From Mycobacterium senriense (GTDB lineage Bacteria > Actinomycetota > Actinomycetes > Mycobacteriales > Mycobacteriaceae), in contig NZ_AP024828.1 in NCBI RefSeq assembly GCF_019668465.1, positions 2,542,001 through 2,606,000 on the forward strand: DNA of 64,000 bases. The letters run 5' to 3'. Below, piece after piece: positions 38,063 to 46,556 of this stretch. The first letter of the stretch is position 1. Every line of letters begins with the position of its first letter. The translations under genes and the position numbers were made by a program. Below the pieces are notes generated by a model. It worked only from the letters and a program-made list of their open reading frames with translations, searched no databases and was not told the origin of the DNA.

Positions 38063-39028
38063 TTACAGGTGGTGCTTGTAGGTGTCGTACTCGGCGTCGG
38101 GTTCCCCGGTCGGCCGGAAGTACTCGATGTTGTCGATGCCGAATCCCCACTCCTCGCGGGGTTTCCACACCGCCTCGACGCGCATGCCCATCCGTACCTC
38201 GTGGGCGTCGATGTCGGCGACCAGATGCAAAAACGGGATGTCGGACCCGTCGAGCAGCACGTAGGCCGCCACGTAGGGCGGCTTGATGCGCTGGCCCTGG
38301 AACGGGATGTTGATGATCGCGAACGTCGTGACGGTGCCCTTGTCCGGCAGCTCCACGAACTCGGTCGTCGGCTGACCGGTGGCCGGGTCGGCGCCGTGCG
38401 GCGGGAAATAGACCTTCCCGTTCTCGCCCGTCTTCGCGCCGAGCAGCTTGCCCTGCGCGATGGCCCGCAGGTAGGCGCTCTCCTCGTGGGAGGCGCTGTG
38501 CTGGATGGTCAGTGAGACGGGCGTGACGATCATGGTCACCGGGTCTTTGGCGCCGTCCGACCGCTCGGTCGCGGCCTCGGCTTCGTCGCCGAGCGCGAAA
38601 TAGGCGATGTCGGTGATGGCGCCGACCGGCTCGTCCACCCAGTGCACATGCACCCGGGTGCCGGTCTTGATGGCCTTCGGCTCGCCCGCGTCCACCGCGT
38701 GGATCAGCGGGGTGTCGGCGCCGTCCAGCTTGATCAGCGCCCAGGCGAACGGCCGGTCCAGTGGCTGGCCCTCGATCGGCTCGGGCTGCCAGGTCCACGA
38801 GACCACGGTGCCGACGCTGGACACCGGTACCATCTCGCCCAGCGGCTCGTAGGTGACCGGGTCATATTCCGCCGGCGGCACGTGCACCCGGCCATCCGAT
38901 CCGCGCACACCCAGGACGTGCCGGTCGCGCAGCGCGGTGAAGAACTTGCTCAGCGTGGGGCCGACCGAACGGGTGTAGTCGAAGGACAATGTCAGTGGCG
39001 CGGCGAGCGGTGGCTCAGGGTGATCCAT
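38063..39028 (-). CDS. Two-domain DUF35 OB-fold protein (Rv3521 ortholog)
   Basis: 321 aa with two DUF35-like OB-fold repeats: DGADTPLIHAVDAGEPKAIKTGTRVHVHW (about residues 100-130) and DGSDIPFLHLVADIDAHEVRMGMRVEAVW (about 265-295). No zinc-ribbon cysteines. It is expected to bind one or two thiolase-fold partners, most simply Ltp3 and Ltp4, as the DUF35 domain of ChsH2 binds Ltp2. ATG 39028 is chosen; a GTG at 39058 would add ten residues but run up to the KstR operator. First gene of the ltp operon. Confidence 0.88.
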   Translation of the reverse strand: MDHPEPPLAAPLTLSFDYTRSVGPTLSKFFTALRDRHVLGVRGSDGRVHVPPAEYDPVTYEPLGEMVPVSSVGTVVSWTWQPEPIEGQPLDRPFAWALIKLDGADTPLIHAVDAGEPKAIKTGTRVHVHWVDEPVGAITDIAYFALGDEAEAATERSDGAKDPVTMIVTPVSLTIQHSASHEESAYLRAIAQGKLLGAKTGENGKVYFPPHGADPATGQPTTEFVELPDKGTVTTFAIINIPFQGQRIKPPYVAAYVLLDGSDIPFLHLVADIDAHEVRMGMRVEAVWKPREEWGFGIDNIEYFRPTGEPDAEYDTYKHHL

Positions 39029-39067
39029 CAGGGGCGGGCTACTCGAGCTGGCTGTCACGCCATCGAG

Positions 39068-39081
39068 TAGAACAGGTTCTA
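39068..39081. promoter_or_regulatory. KstR operator between the DUF35 gene and the F420-type oxidoreductase gene
   Basis: TAGAACAGGTTCTA fits TnnAACnnGTTnnA with symmetric arms. It is 40 bp from the DUF35 gene start and 43 bp from the divergent Rv3520c-type gene. Confidence 0.88.
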
Positions 39082-39124
39082 AGAACGGATTCAACATCGG
39101 GTCTGCGACGGAAGGGCGAAGACG

Positions 39125-40156
39125 ATGAAGCTGGGATTGCAGCTGGGATATTGGGGCGCTCAGCCGCCGCAGAACCATGGCGAGCTCGTCGCCGCGGCCG
39201 AGGAGGCCGGATACGACGCCGTCTTCACCGCCGAGGCTTGGGGTTCGGACGCCTACACACCGCTGGCCTGGCTGGGTTCGTCGACGTCGCGGGTGCGGCT
39301 GGGCACCTCGGTGGTCCAGCTGTCCGCCCGCACCCCGACGGCCTGCGCCATGGCGGCCCTGACGCTCGACCACCTGTCCGGTGGGCGCCACGTTCTCGGC
39401 CTCGGCGTCTCCGGCCCGCAGGTGGTCGAGGGCTGGTACGGCCAGTCGTTCCCCAAGCCGCTGGCCCGCACCCGTGAATACATCGACATCATCCGGCAGG
39501 TGTGGGCGCGCGAGGCCCCGGTGACCAGCGCCGGGCCGCACTACCCGCTGCCGCTGACCGGCGAGCGCGCTTCGGGTCTGGGCAAGCCGCTCAAGCCCAT
39601 CACCCATCCGCTGCGGGCCGACATCCCGATCATGCTGGGCGCCGAGGGACCGAAGAACGTCGCGCTGGCCGCCGAGATCTGCGACGGCTGGCTGCCGATC
39701 TTCTACACGCCGCGCATGGCCGACACCTACAACGAATGGCTGGACGAGGGGTTCGCCCGGCCGGGCGCACGCCGCAGCCGTGAGAACTTCGAGATCTGTG
39801 CGACGGCCAACATCGTCATCACCGAGGACCGCAGCGCCGCCTTCGCGGCCATGAAGCCCTACATCGCGCTCTACATGGGCGGGATGGGCGCGGAGGACAC
39901 CAACTTTCACGCCGACGTCTACCGCCGGATGGGCTACTCCGAGGTGGTCGACGACGTGACGAAGCTATTCCGCAGCAACCAGAAGGACAAGGCCGCGGAA
40001 ATCATCCCCGACGAGGTGATCGACGACGCCGCAATCGTCGGCGACCTGGACTACGTGCGTAAGCAGATCAAGGCCTGGGAGGCCGCCGGCGTCACCATGA
40101 TGGTGGTGTCCGGCCGCAGTACGGAGCAGGTCCGCGAGCTGGCGACGCTGATCTGA
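39125..40156 (+). CDS. LLM-class F420-dependent oxidoreductase (Rv3520c ortholog)
   Basis: 343 aa TIM-barrel flavin/F420-dependent monooxygenase-like protein. Start MKLGLQLGYWGAQPPQNH, then RVRLGTSVVQLSARTPTACAMAALTLDHLSGGR and LGLGVSGPQVVEGWYGQ, typical of the luciferase-like superfamily with F420 rather than FMN. Ortholog of Rv3520c. Substrate unknown, but the gene has its own KstR operator. It converges on the Rv3519-type gene with a 149-bp spacer. Confidence 0.9.
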   Translation: MKLGLQLGYWGAQPPQNHGELVAAAEEAGYDAVFTAEAWGSDAYTPLAWLGSSTSRVRLGTSVVQLSARTPTACAMAALTLDHLSGGRHVLGLGVSGPQVVEGWYGQSFPKPLARTREYIDIIRQVWAREAPVTSAGPHYPLPLTGERASGLGKPLKPITHPLRADIPIMLGAEGPKNVALAAEICDGWLPIFYTPRMADTYNEWLDEGFARPGARRSRENFEICATANIVITEDRSAAFAAMKPYIALYMGGMGAEDTNFHADVYRRMGYSEVVDDVTKLFRSNQKDKAAEIIPDEVIDDAAIVGDLDYVRKQIKAWEAAGVTMMVVSGRSTEQVRELATLI

Positions 40157-40174
40157 CGCGCGCCCACGACAAAG

Positions 40175-40188
40175 TAGAACACGTTCTA
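40175..40188. promoter_or_regulatory. KstR operator, orphan copy 1
   Basis: TAGAACACGTTCTA, a symmetric TnnAACnnGTTnnA match. It lies downstream of the Rv3520c-type gene and downstream of the convergent Rv3519-type gene, so no normal-size gene starts behind it. Confidence 0.87.
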
Positions 40189-40206
40189 ATTTTCTTGCCA
40201 GGGGCT

Positions 40207-40220
40207 TAGAACGCGTTCTA
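40207..40220. promoter_or_regulatory. KstR operator, orphan copy 2
   Basis: TAGAACGCGTTCTA, fully palindromic. It starts 32 bp after the first orphan box, so the two lie on about the same helix face. It ends 10 bp before an ATG at 40231, the same spacing as between operator and start at 29094/29105. Confidence 0.87.
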
Positions 40221-40230
40221 GATTGTCCGG

Positions 40231-40305
40231 ATGACACGCCCGACGACGATGCTGAGCGCGCAGCGCGATGTGGAGGAGCAGGGCAATCGAAGTCCGTCCG
40301 GCCGG
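40231..40305 (+). pseudogene. Possible remnant 5' end of a KstR-controlled gene
   Basis: An ATG 10 bp behind two KstR palindromes opens a frame beginning MTRPTTMLSAQRDVEEQ. After about 25 codons it runs into the antisense of the Rv3519-type gene, where it continues only as a typical GC-biased shadow frame. No protein family is recognised in the unique part. It may be the start of a gene lost by deletion or displaced by rearrangement, a short leader peptide, or chance. Confidence 0.35.
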
Positions 40306-41028
40306 TCAGCCGAGCGGGTGGGCGTCGCCGAATGTCATCTCGACGTGGCCGACCGATCCAGAGACCATCGCCCGCTTTGGCAGGCCCAGCGACGCCAGCT
40401 CCTCGGCGTAGGCGTGATCGCCCAGTCGCAACTTCGCCCCCCCGAGCCGACCGCGCAATCCGCGCACCCGCATCTCCCACGGCACTTCCCGGGTGGTGCC
40501 GTCGGCGAAGGTGTAGGTCTTGAGCACCTGCGGACGCGACGTGAACATCGAGGGCACCGGCGCTCCGCGGCTGAAGTCAATGCCGGCGATGTGCGCGCCA
40601 TCGGCGCTGACGTCGAATCCGAACCGGCCGTGCTCGCGAACGGTGAAGTCCGCCATGATCTTCGGGAATCCCCAGATCGAGCGCCCGGCTTCCAGGGTGA
40701 AGCTCTGGTCGACGGGCAGATGGTGGATGAACGCCGCCGCATCGCCCAGGGCCCGCCAGCCGCGCGCCGTCGAGCCGGGCGGGTTGACCATGACGCAGGT
40801 ACCGAATTCGTGGTACTGCCCCAAATCGCCGTCGATGTAGCGCGCCAGCATCAGGTTCACCACCGCCCGGCCGGGGCGGGGCTGGCAGACCTGCAGCCCG
40901 CTGTAGTCGATAAGGCGTTGTGCCGCTTGCGCATCCACCGAAAACATCGCGGTGTGTACGTCCGCTTTTCGTATCCGCACCGGCATGGTGAGGACTGTCC
41001 CCGCAACTACGTGTTGTGACTCAGGCAT
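40306..41028 (-). CDS. Acetoacetate-decarboxylase-fold protein (Rv3519 ortholog)
   Basis: 240 aa, ADC-like fold. Features: VVNLMLARYIDGDLGQYHEFGTCV, IHHLPVDQSFTLEAGRSIWGFPKIMADF and KTYTFADGTTREVPW. Family members bind a keto substrate with a buried lysine; FPKIMADF carries a candidate. Function in M. tuberculosis unknown. ATG 41028 is used. It is divergent from cyp142 across a 42-bp spacer in which I see no KstR palindrome. Confidence 0.87.
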   Translation of the reverse strand: MPESQHVVAGTVLTMPVRIRKADVHTAMFSVDAQAAQRLIDYSGLQVCQPRPGRAVVNLMLARYIDGDLGQYHEFGTCVMVNPPGSTARGWRALGDAAAFIHHLPVDQSFTLEAGRSIWGFPKIMADFTVREHGRFGFDVSADGAHIAGIDFSRGAPVPSMFTSRPQVLKTYTFADGTTREVPWEMRVRGLRGRLGGAKLRLGDHAYAEELASLGLPKRAMVSGSVGHVEMTFGDAHPLG

Positions 41029-41070
41029 GCCGGTTACTGTAATCCGCTCGTCAATATTTGGAGGCTGTGA

Positions 41071-42294
41071 ATGACTTCGACCATCCCCGAAGCTATCTCG
41101 AACATCGACCTGACCGACGGCAACTTCTACGCCGACCGTCACACGTCGCGCGAGGCCTATCGCTGGATGCGGGCCAACCAGCCGGTGTTTCGTGATCGCA
41201 ACGGACTGGCCGGTGCTACCACGTATCAAGCCATCCTCGATGCCGAGCGCAATCCGGAACTGTTCTCCAGCACGGGCGGCATCCGTCCCGATCAACCCGG
41301 CATGCCCTACATGATCGACATGGACGATCCGGCACACCTGTTGCGGCGCAAGCTGGTCAACGCCGGCTTCACCCGTAAGCGGGTCAAGGAAAAGGAGCCG
41401 TCCATCGCCAAGCTGTGCGACACCCTGATCGACGCGGTGTGTGAACGCGGCGAGTGTGACTTCGTCCGCGACATCGCCGCCCCGCTGCCGATGGCGGTGA
41501 TCGGCGACATGCTGGGCGTGCTGCCCCAGGAACGCGGCATGCTGTTGAAGTGGTCCGACGACCTGGTGTGCGGGCTGAGCTCGCACATCGACCCGGAATC
41601 GGCGGTCGCCCAAAGCGTGATGAACGCCTTCGCCGCCTACACCGCGTTCACCATGGACATCATCAACAAGCGGCGCGCCGACCCCACCGACGACCTGTTC
41701 TCCATCTTGGTGAACGCCGAGGTGGAGGGTCAGCGGATGTCCGACGACGAGATCGTCATGGAGACACTGCTGATCCTCATCGGCGGCGACGAGACCACGA
41801 GGCACACGTTGAGCGGGGGGACAGAGCAGCTGGTGCGTCACCGCGACCAGTGGGATGCCCTGGTGCGCGATCCCTCGCTGCTGCCCGGCGCCATCGAGGA
41901 GATGCTGCGCTGGACCTCGCCGGTGAAGAACATGTGCCGGATCCTGACCGCCGACACCGAATTCCACGGCACCCCACTGCGTGAGGGCGAGAAGATCATG
42001 CTGCTGTTCGAGTCGGGCAACTTCGACGAGTCGATGTTCGAGGATCCGGACAACTTCGACATCCGGCGTAACCCCAACAGCCACATGGCTTTCGGTTTCG
42101 GCACGCACTTCTGCCTCGGGAACCAGCTGGCCCGCCTGGAACTGTCGATGATGACCGAGCGGGTGCTCAAGCGGCTGCCGGATCTCCGGCTGGCCGAGGA
42201 CGATTCGACCCTGCCGCTGCGGCCGGCGAACTTCGTCAGCGGCCTGGAAGCGATGCCGGTGGTGTTCACCCCGAGCGCGCCGCTGCTGGGCTGA
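41071..42294 (+). CDS. cyp142: CYP142, steroid C26 monooxygenase
   Basis: 407 aa cytochrome P450, ortholog of Rv3518c. It is a second cholesterol C26 oxidase with the opposite stereochemistry to CYP125 and can substitute for it. Haem ligand Cys348 in FGFGTHFCLGNQLA, I-helix LILIGGDETTRHT, ExxR in EEMLR. Start ATG at 41071 with GGAGG seven bases upstream. It ends just before a strong hairpin shared with echA19. Confidence 0.95.
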   Translation: MTSTIPEAISNIDLTDGNFYADRHTSREAYRWMRANQPVFRDRNGLAGATTYQAILDAERNPELFSSTGGIRPDQPGMPYMIDMDDPAHLLRRKLVNAGFTRKRVKEKEPSIAKLCDTLIDAVCERGECDFVRDIAAPLPMAVIGDMLGVLPQERGMLLKWSDDLVCGLSSHIDPESAVAQSVMNAFAAYTAFTMDIINKRRADPTDDLFSILVNAEVEGQRMSDDEIVMETLLILIGGDETTRHTLSGGTEQLVRHRDQWDALVRDPSLLPGAIEEMLRWTSPVKNMCRILTADTEFHGTPLREGEKIMLLFESGNFDESMFEDPDNFDIRRNPNSHMAFGFGTHFCLGNQLARLELSMMTERVLKRLPDLRLAEDDSTLPLRPANFVSGLEAMPVVFTPSAPLLG

Positions 42295-42300
42295 TTCGCT

Positions 42301-42365
42301 GCGCCGAAACGTGCACTCACTGCGAAGTCTTGGCCGAATCTTCGCGCTGAGTGCACGTTCGGCGC
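42301..42365. terminator. Bidirectional hairpin between cyp142 and echA19
   Basis: Arms 42301-42327 and 42340-42365 pair over about 24 positions with one bulge and a short mismatch. It lies in the 80-bp convergent spacer and probably ends both transcripts. There is no U-run, as is usual for mycobacterial terminators. Confidence 0.75.
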
Positions 42366-42374
42366 GTCCAGCGC

Positions 42375-43208
42375 CTAGCGGTTTTTGAAGTTGGGCTTGC
42401 GCTTCTCGGCGAACGCCCGCGGGCCTTCCTTGGAGTCCTCGGAAAGGAACACCGGGATGCCATTGGCGGTGTCGGGCTTGAAGGCCTCCTCCTCGTGCAT
42501 GCCCTCGGTCTCGCGGATCGTCTTGAGGATCGCCTGCACGGCCAGGGGCCCGTTGTTCTCGATGACCTCGGCGATCTCGAGCGCCTTGGTCAGCGCCTGC
42601 CCGTCGGGAACGACGTGCCCGATCAGGCCCATCTCCTTGGCTTCGGTGGCGGTGATGTGCCGTCCGGTCAGCAGCAGGTCGCAGGCCACGGTGTAGGGGA
42701 TCTGGCGCACCAGGCGGACCGCCGAGCCGCCCATCGGGTACAGGCTCCACTTGGCCTCGGAGATGCCGAATTTGGCGCTCTCGCCGGCGACCCGGATGTC
42801 GGTGCCCTGCAGGATCTCGGTGCCCCCGGCGATGGCCGGGCCCTCGACGGCGGCGATCAGTGGCTTTTTCAGCCGACGCCCTTTGAGCAACGCGTCGATT
42901 CGCGACGGGTCGTAGCTGCCGTCCTTGAACGACTCACCCGGCGGCTTCTGGGTTGCTGCCTTGAGGTCCATGCCCGCGCAGAAGTAGCCACCGGCGCCGG
43001 TCAGGATGCAGCAGCGGATGTCGTCGTCGTTGTCGACGCGGTCCCAGGCCTGGACCATGATTTCCATCATTTCCGTGCTCAAGGCGTTGCGGCGGTGTGG
43101 CCGATTCATGGTCACGATGAGGGTGTGACCACGCTGTTCCACCAGCGCGTCGGGCCCGGTCTCCCCGTTTTCTGTGTTTGCTGGGGTTCCGGCATTCTCC
43201 ACGGACAC
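42375..43208 (-). CDS. echA19: EchA19, steroid enoyl-CoA hydratase
   Basis: 277 aa crotonase, ortholog of Rv3516, which hydrates the C24 steroid enoyl-CoA during side-chain beta-oxidation. Oxyanion-hole segments: [20 protein letters not shown] and [23 protein letters not shown]. The start is GTG at 43208, with AGGGAAAGG just upstream; GTG 43202 is an alternative, and no ATG is suitably placed. The N-terminus is about 14 residues longer than in M. tuberculosis. Rv3517, its neighbour there, is absent here. Confidence 0.93.
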   Translation of the reverse strand: MSVENAGTPANTENGETGPDALVEQRGHTLIVTMNRPHRRNALSTEMMEIMVQAWDRVDNDDDIRCCILTGAGGYFCAGMDLKAATQKPPGESFKDGSYDPSRIDALLKGRRLKKPLIAAVEGPAIAGGTEILQGTDIRVAGESAKFGISEAKWSLYPMGGSAVRLVRQIPYTVACDLLLTGRHITATEAKEMGLIGHVVPDGQALTKALEIAEVIENNGPLAVQAILKTIRETEGMHEEEAFKPDTANGIPVFLSEDSKEGPRAFAEKRKPNFKNR

Positions 43209-43253
43209 GGCTACCGCCTTTCCCTCGACAATGGGCACGAGCTTGCCTCGAAA

Positions 43254-43267
43254 TGTAACACGTTCTA
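43254..43267. promoter_or_regulatory. KstR operator between echA19 and fadD19
   Basis: TGTAACACGTTCTA fits TnnAACnnGTTnnA. It is 46 bp from the echA19 start and only 5 bp before the fadD19 GTG. Confidence 0.88.
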
Positions 43268-43272
43268 ATTTG

Positions 43273-44925
43273 GTGGCCGTGGCCTTGAATATTGCCGACC
43301 TTGCAGAGCACGCCATTGACGCTGTGCCCGACCGTGTCGCCCTGATCTGCGGCGACGAGAAGTTGACCTATGCCCAGCTTGAGGAGAAGGCCAACCGCCT
43401 GGCTCACTACCTGTTGGAGCAGGGGGTGAAAAAGGACGACAAGGTCGGACTGTACTGCCGCAACCGCATCGAGATCGTCATCGCGATGCTCGGCATCGTG
43501 AAGGCCGGCGCCATCCTGGTGAACATCAACTTCCGCTACGTCGAGGGCGAGCTGCGCTACCTGTTCGAGAACTCCGACATGGTCGCGCTGGTCCACGAGC
43601 GCCAGTACTCCGACCGGGTGGCCAACGTGCTGCCCGAGACCCCCGACGTCAAGACGGTCCTGGTCGTCGAGGACGGCAGCGACAACGACTACACAAGCTA
43701 CGGCGGCGTGGAGTTCTACTCCGCGATCGCGAACAGCTCGCCCGAGCGCGATTTCGGTGAGCGCAGCGCCGACGACATCTATCTGCTCTACACCGGCGGC
43801 ACCACCGGCTTCCCGAAGGGCGTGATGTGGCGCCACGAGGACATCTACCGGGTGCTGTTCGGTGGAACCGACTTCGCCACAGGCGAATTCGTCAAGGATG
43901 AATACGACCTGGCGAAGGCGGCCGCGGCCAACCCGCCGATGATCCGCCACCCGATTCCGCCGATGATCCACGGCGCCACCCAGTCGGCCACCTGGATGTC
44001 GTTGTTCTCGGGCCAAACAACCGTGCTGGCACCGGAATTCAACGCCGACGAGGTCTGGCGCACGATTCACGAGCACAAGGTGAACCTGCTGTTCTTCACC
44101 GGCGACGCGATGGCCCGGCCGCTGCTGGACGCGCTGCTGGCCCACCAGGACAAGGGCAACGAGTACGACCTGTCGTCGTTGTTCCTGCTCGCCTCCACCG
44201 CCGCGCTGTTCTCGCCGAGCATCAAGGAGAAGTTCCTCGAGCTGCTGCCCAACCGCGTCATCACCGACTCCATCGGATCGTCGGAGACCGGATTCGGCGG
44301 CACCAGCATCGTCGCCAAGGACGCGCCGCACGCCGGTGGCCCGCGCGTGACGATCGACCACCGCACCGTCGTCCTCGACGAGGAGGGCAACGAGGTCAAG
44401 CCCGGCTCCGGCGTGCGCGGCTTCATCGCGAAGAAGGGCAACATTCCCGTCGGTTACTACAAGGACGAGAAGAAGACCGCCGAAACGTTCAAGACGTTCA
44501 ACGGCGTGCGCTACGCCATCCCCGGCGACTTCGCCGAGGTCGAGGCCGACGGCACCGTCACGATGCTGGGCCGCGGCTCGGTGTCGATCAACAGCGGCGG
44601 CGAGAAGATCTACCCCGAGGAGGTCGAGGCCGCGCTCAAGGGCCACCCCGACGTCTTCGACGCCCTGGTGGTCGGCGTGCCCGACCCCCGGTACGGGCAG
44701 CACGTCGCCGCCGTCGTACAGCCGCGACCGGGCACCCGGCCCGCGTTGTCGGAGCTGGACAGCTTCGTGCGCTCCGAGATCGCGGGCTACAAGGTGCCGC
44801 GCAGCTTGTGGCTGGTCGACGAGGTCAAGCGCTCGCCCGCGGGTAAACCCGACTACCGCTGGGCCAAGGAGCAGACCGAGGCCCGCCCGGCCGATGACGT
44901 GCACGCCGCTCACGCCACTGCGTGA
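43273..44925 (+). CDS. fadD19: FadD19, C26 steroid acyl-CoA ligase
   Basis: 550 aa ANL acyl-CoA synthetase, ortholog of Rv3515c, that activates the C26 carboxyl of cholestenoic acid and is needed for branched sterol side chains. AMP-binding loop [18 protein letters not shown], adenylation motif [13 protein letters not shown]-terminal [17 protein letters not shown] 43273 gives the conserved N-terminus [14 protein letters not shown]; longer in-frame starts would run through the operator. The GTGA overlap links it to the next gene. Confidence 0.95.
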   Translation: MAVALNIADLAEHAIDAVPDRVALICGDEKLTYAQLEEKANRLAHYLLEQGVKKDDKVGLYCRNRIEIVIAMLGIVKAGAILVNINFRYVEGELRYLFENSDMVALVHERQYSDRVANVLPETPDVKTVLVVEDGSDNDYTSYGGVEFYSAIANSSPERDFGERSADDIYLLYTGGTTGFPKGVMWRHEDIYRVLFGGTDFATGEFVKDEYDLAKAAAANPPMIRHPIPPMIHGATQSATWMSLFSGQTTVLAPEFNADEVWRTIHEHKVNLLFFTGDAMARPLLDALLAHQDKGNEYDLSSLFLLASTAALFSPSIKEKFLELLPNRVITDSIGSSETGFGGTSIVAKDAPHAGGPRVTIDHRTVVLDEEGNEVKPGSGVRGFIAKKGNIPVGYYKDEKKTAETFKTFNGVRYAIPGDFAEVEADGTVTMLGRGSVSINSGGEKIYPEEVEAALKGHPDVFDALVVGVPDPRYGQHVAAVVQPRPGTRPALSELDSFVRSEIAGYKVPRSLWLVDEVKRSPAGKPDYRWAKEQTEARPADDVHAAHATA

Positions 44926-45689
44926 CCGACTTCGTCAAACGTAATCCGGCCGCACCGAAAGGTTTCTTCGCGGCCGAAGCAGCGGGGCTGCAATGGCTTT
45001 CGGCCGTCGACGGCGGCGTGCCGTGCGCGCAGGTCGTCTCCGCGGACGACACGAGCCTGACCTTGCGGCGGCTGGAATCGGTGGGCCCGACCCGCGAGGC
45101 CGCGCGTACGTTCGGCGGTCGGCTGGCCATCACGCACGACGCCGGCGCCCCGGCGTTCGGGACCGGGCCGGACGGCTGGGACGGGCCGGGCTTTTTCGGC
45201 CCGCTCTCGCAGCCGCTGCCGATGTCGCTGCGAGCGCACCGCGACTGGGGCGAGTTCTACGCCGAGGAGCGACTTGCCCCGATGGCCGAACTCGCGGCCC
45301 CGCGGCTCGATGCCGGCACCCGCGAGGCCGTCGACTCCGTCGCGGCGCGTTGCCGCGCGGGCGATTTCGACGACGGCGGCCGGCCGGCCCGGCTGCACGG
45401 CGATCTGTGGAGCGGCAACGTGATGTGGACGCCCGACGGCGTGGTGCTCATCGACCCCGCCGCGCACGCCGGTCACCGCGAGACCGACCTGGCAATGCTC
45501 GCGCTGTTCGGCTGTCCGCACTACGACGCCGTGATCGCCGGCTACCAGGAGGTGCGACCGCTACGGCCCGGCTGGCGCGACCGCACCGGGCTGCACCAGC
45601 TCTTCCCGCTGCTGGCGCACGTCGTGCTGTTCGGCGGCGGGTACGCGCAACAGACGCACACCTGCGCCCGCGCGGCGCTGACCATCTGA
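44922..45689 (+). CDS. Fructosamine/ketosamine-3-kinase-family protein
   Basis: 255 aa, protein-kinase-like fold of the fructosamine kinase family. N-terminus KGFFAAEAAGLQWLSA, catalytic loop RLHGDLWSGNVMW (about residue 150) and metal loop VLIDPAAHAGHRETDLAML. Family members phosphorylate ketosamines on glycated proteins or act as aminoglycoside-kinase-like enzymes. The GTG at 44922 overlaps the fadD19 stop by four bases, placing it in a KstR-driven transcript, which is unusual for this family. The link to sterol metabolism is unknown. Confidence 0.87.
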   Translation: MTDFVKRNPAAPKGFFAAEAAGLQWLSAVDGGVPCAQVVSADDTSLTLRRLESVGPTREAARTFGGRLAITHDAGAPAFGTGPDGWDGPGFFGPLSQPLPMSLRAHRDWGEFYAEERLAPMAELAAPRLDAGTREAVDSVAARCRAGDFDDGGRPARLHGDLWSGNVMWTPDGVVLIDPAAHAGHRETDLAMLALFGCPHYDAVIAGYQEVRPLRPGWRDRTGLHQLFPLLAHVVLFGGGYAQQTHTCARAALTI

Positions 45690-45728
45690 GCCCGGTCCGA
45701 GGCGGGCCCCGGTCTAGAGTCGGATCGC

Positions 45729-46556
45729 ATGACGATCGATGTCTGGATGCAGCATCCGACTGCGCGGTTCCTGCGCAGCGACATGCTGGCATCCCTGCGG
45801 CGGTGGACGGGCGGGACGATCCCCGACACCGACATCCCGATCGAGACGACCCTGGCGTCGATGGACGCCGCCGGCGTCGAACTGGGGGTGCTCAGCGCCT
45901 GGCGCGGGCCCGGCGGCGCGGACCTCGTCTCCAACGACGAGGTGGCGCAATGGATTGCCGCGCACCCGAACCGGCTCGCCGGCCTGGCCACCGTCGACCT
46001 GGACCGCCCGATGGACGCCGTCCGGGAGTTGCGGCGCCGGATAGCCGACGGGGGATTCGTGGGGCTACGGGTGGTGCCGTGGTTGTGGAACGCCCCGCCC
46101 ACCGACCGTCGCTACTACCCGCTGTTCGCCCAGTGCGTGGAATCCGGCGTACCGTTCTGCACCCAGGTCGGCCACACCGGCCCGCTGCGTCCGTCGGAGA
46201 CCGGCCGGCCGATTCCCTACATCGACCAGGTGGCGCTGGACTTCCCGGAGCTGGTGATTGTCTGCGGCCACGTCGGCTACCCGTGGACCGAGGAGATGGT
46301 CGCGGTGGCCCGCAAGCACGAAAACGTCTACATCGACACCTCGGCGTACACGATCAAGCGGTTGCCGGACGAACTCGTCCGGTTCATGAAGACCGGAACC
46401 GGACAGCGAAAAGTGTTGTTCGGCACCAATTATCCGATGATCACCCACGAGCACGCGCTGGCCGGACTGGACGAACTCGGGCTGTCCGACGAGGCTCGCC
46501 GAGACTTCCTGCGCGGCAACGCCGAACGAGTTTTCCGACTGGAGGCAATGAAGTGA
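45729..46556 (+). CDS. Amidohydrolase-2 family protein (Rv3510c ortholog)
   Basis: 275 aa TIM-barrel amidohydrolase (ACMS decarboxylase/resorcylate decarboxylase branch). It shows AGLATVDLDRPMDAVRELRR, the metal-site region CTQVGHTGPLRP, VIVCGHVGYPW, and VLFGTNYPMITHEHALA with the terminal Asp position occupied by Asn. The N-terminal HxH motif is not obvious (the start is MTIDVWMQHPT), so metal binding may be altered. Length matches Rv3510c. GTGA overlap with ilvX. Confidence 0.88.
   Translation: MTIDVWMQHPTARFLRSDMLASLRRWTGGTIPDTDIPIETTLASMDAAGVELGVLSAWRGPGGADLVSNDEVAQWIAAHPNRLAGLATVDLDRPMDAVRELRRRIADGGFVGLRVVPWLWNAPPTDRRYYPLFAQCVESGVPFCTQVGHTGPLRPSETGRPIPYIDQVALDFPELVIVCGHVGYPWTEEMVAVARKHENVYIDTSAYTIKRLPDELVRFMKTGTGQRKVLFGTNYPMITHEHALAGLDELGLSDEARRDFLRGNAERVFRLEAMK

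Noticed and set aside
38063..39910. 615-codon version of the DUF35 protein
   Set aside because: The extra upstream part is antisense to the Rv3520c-type gene and crosses the KstR operator.
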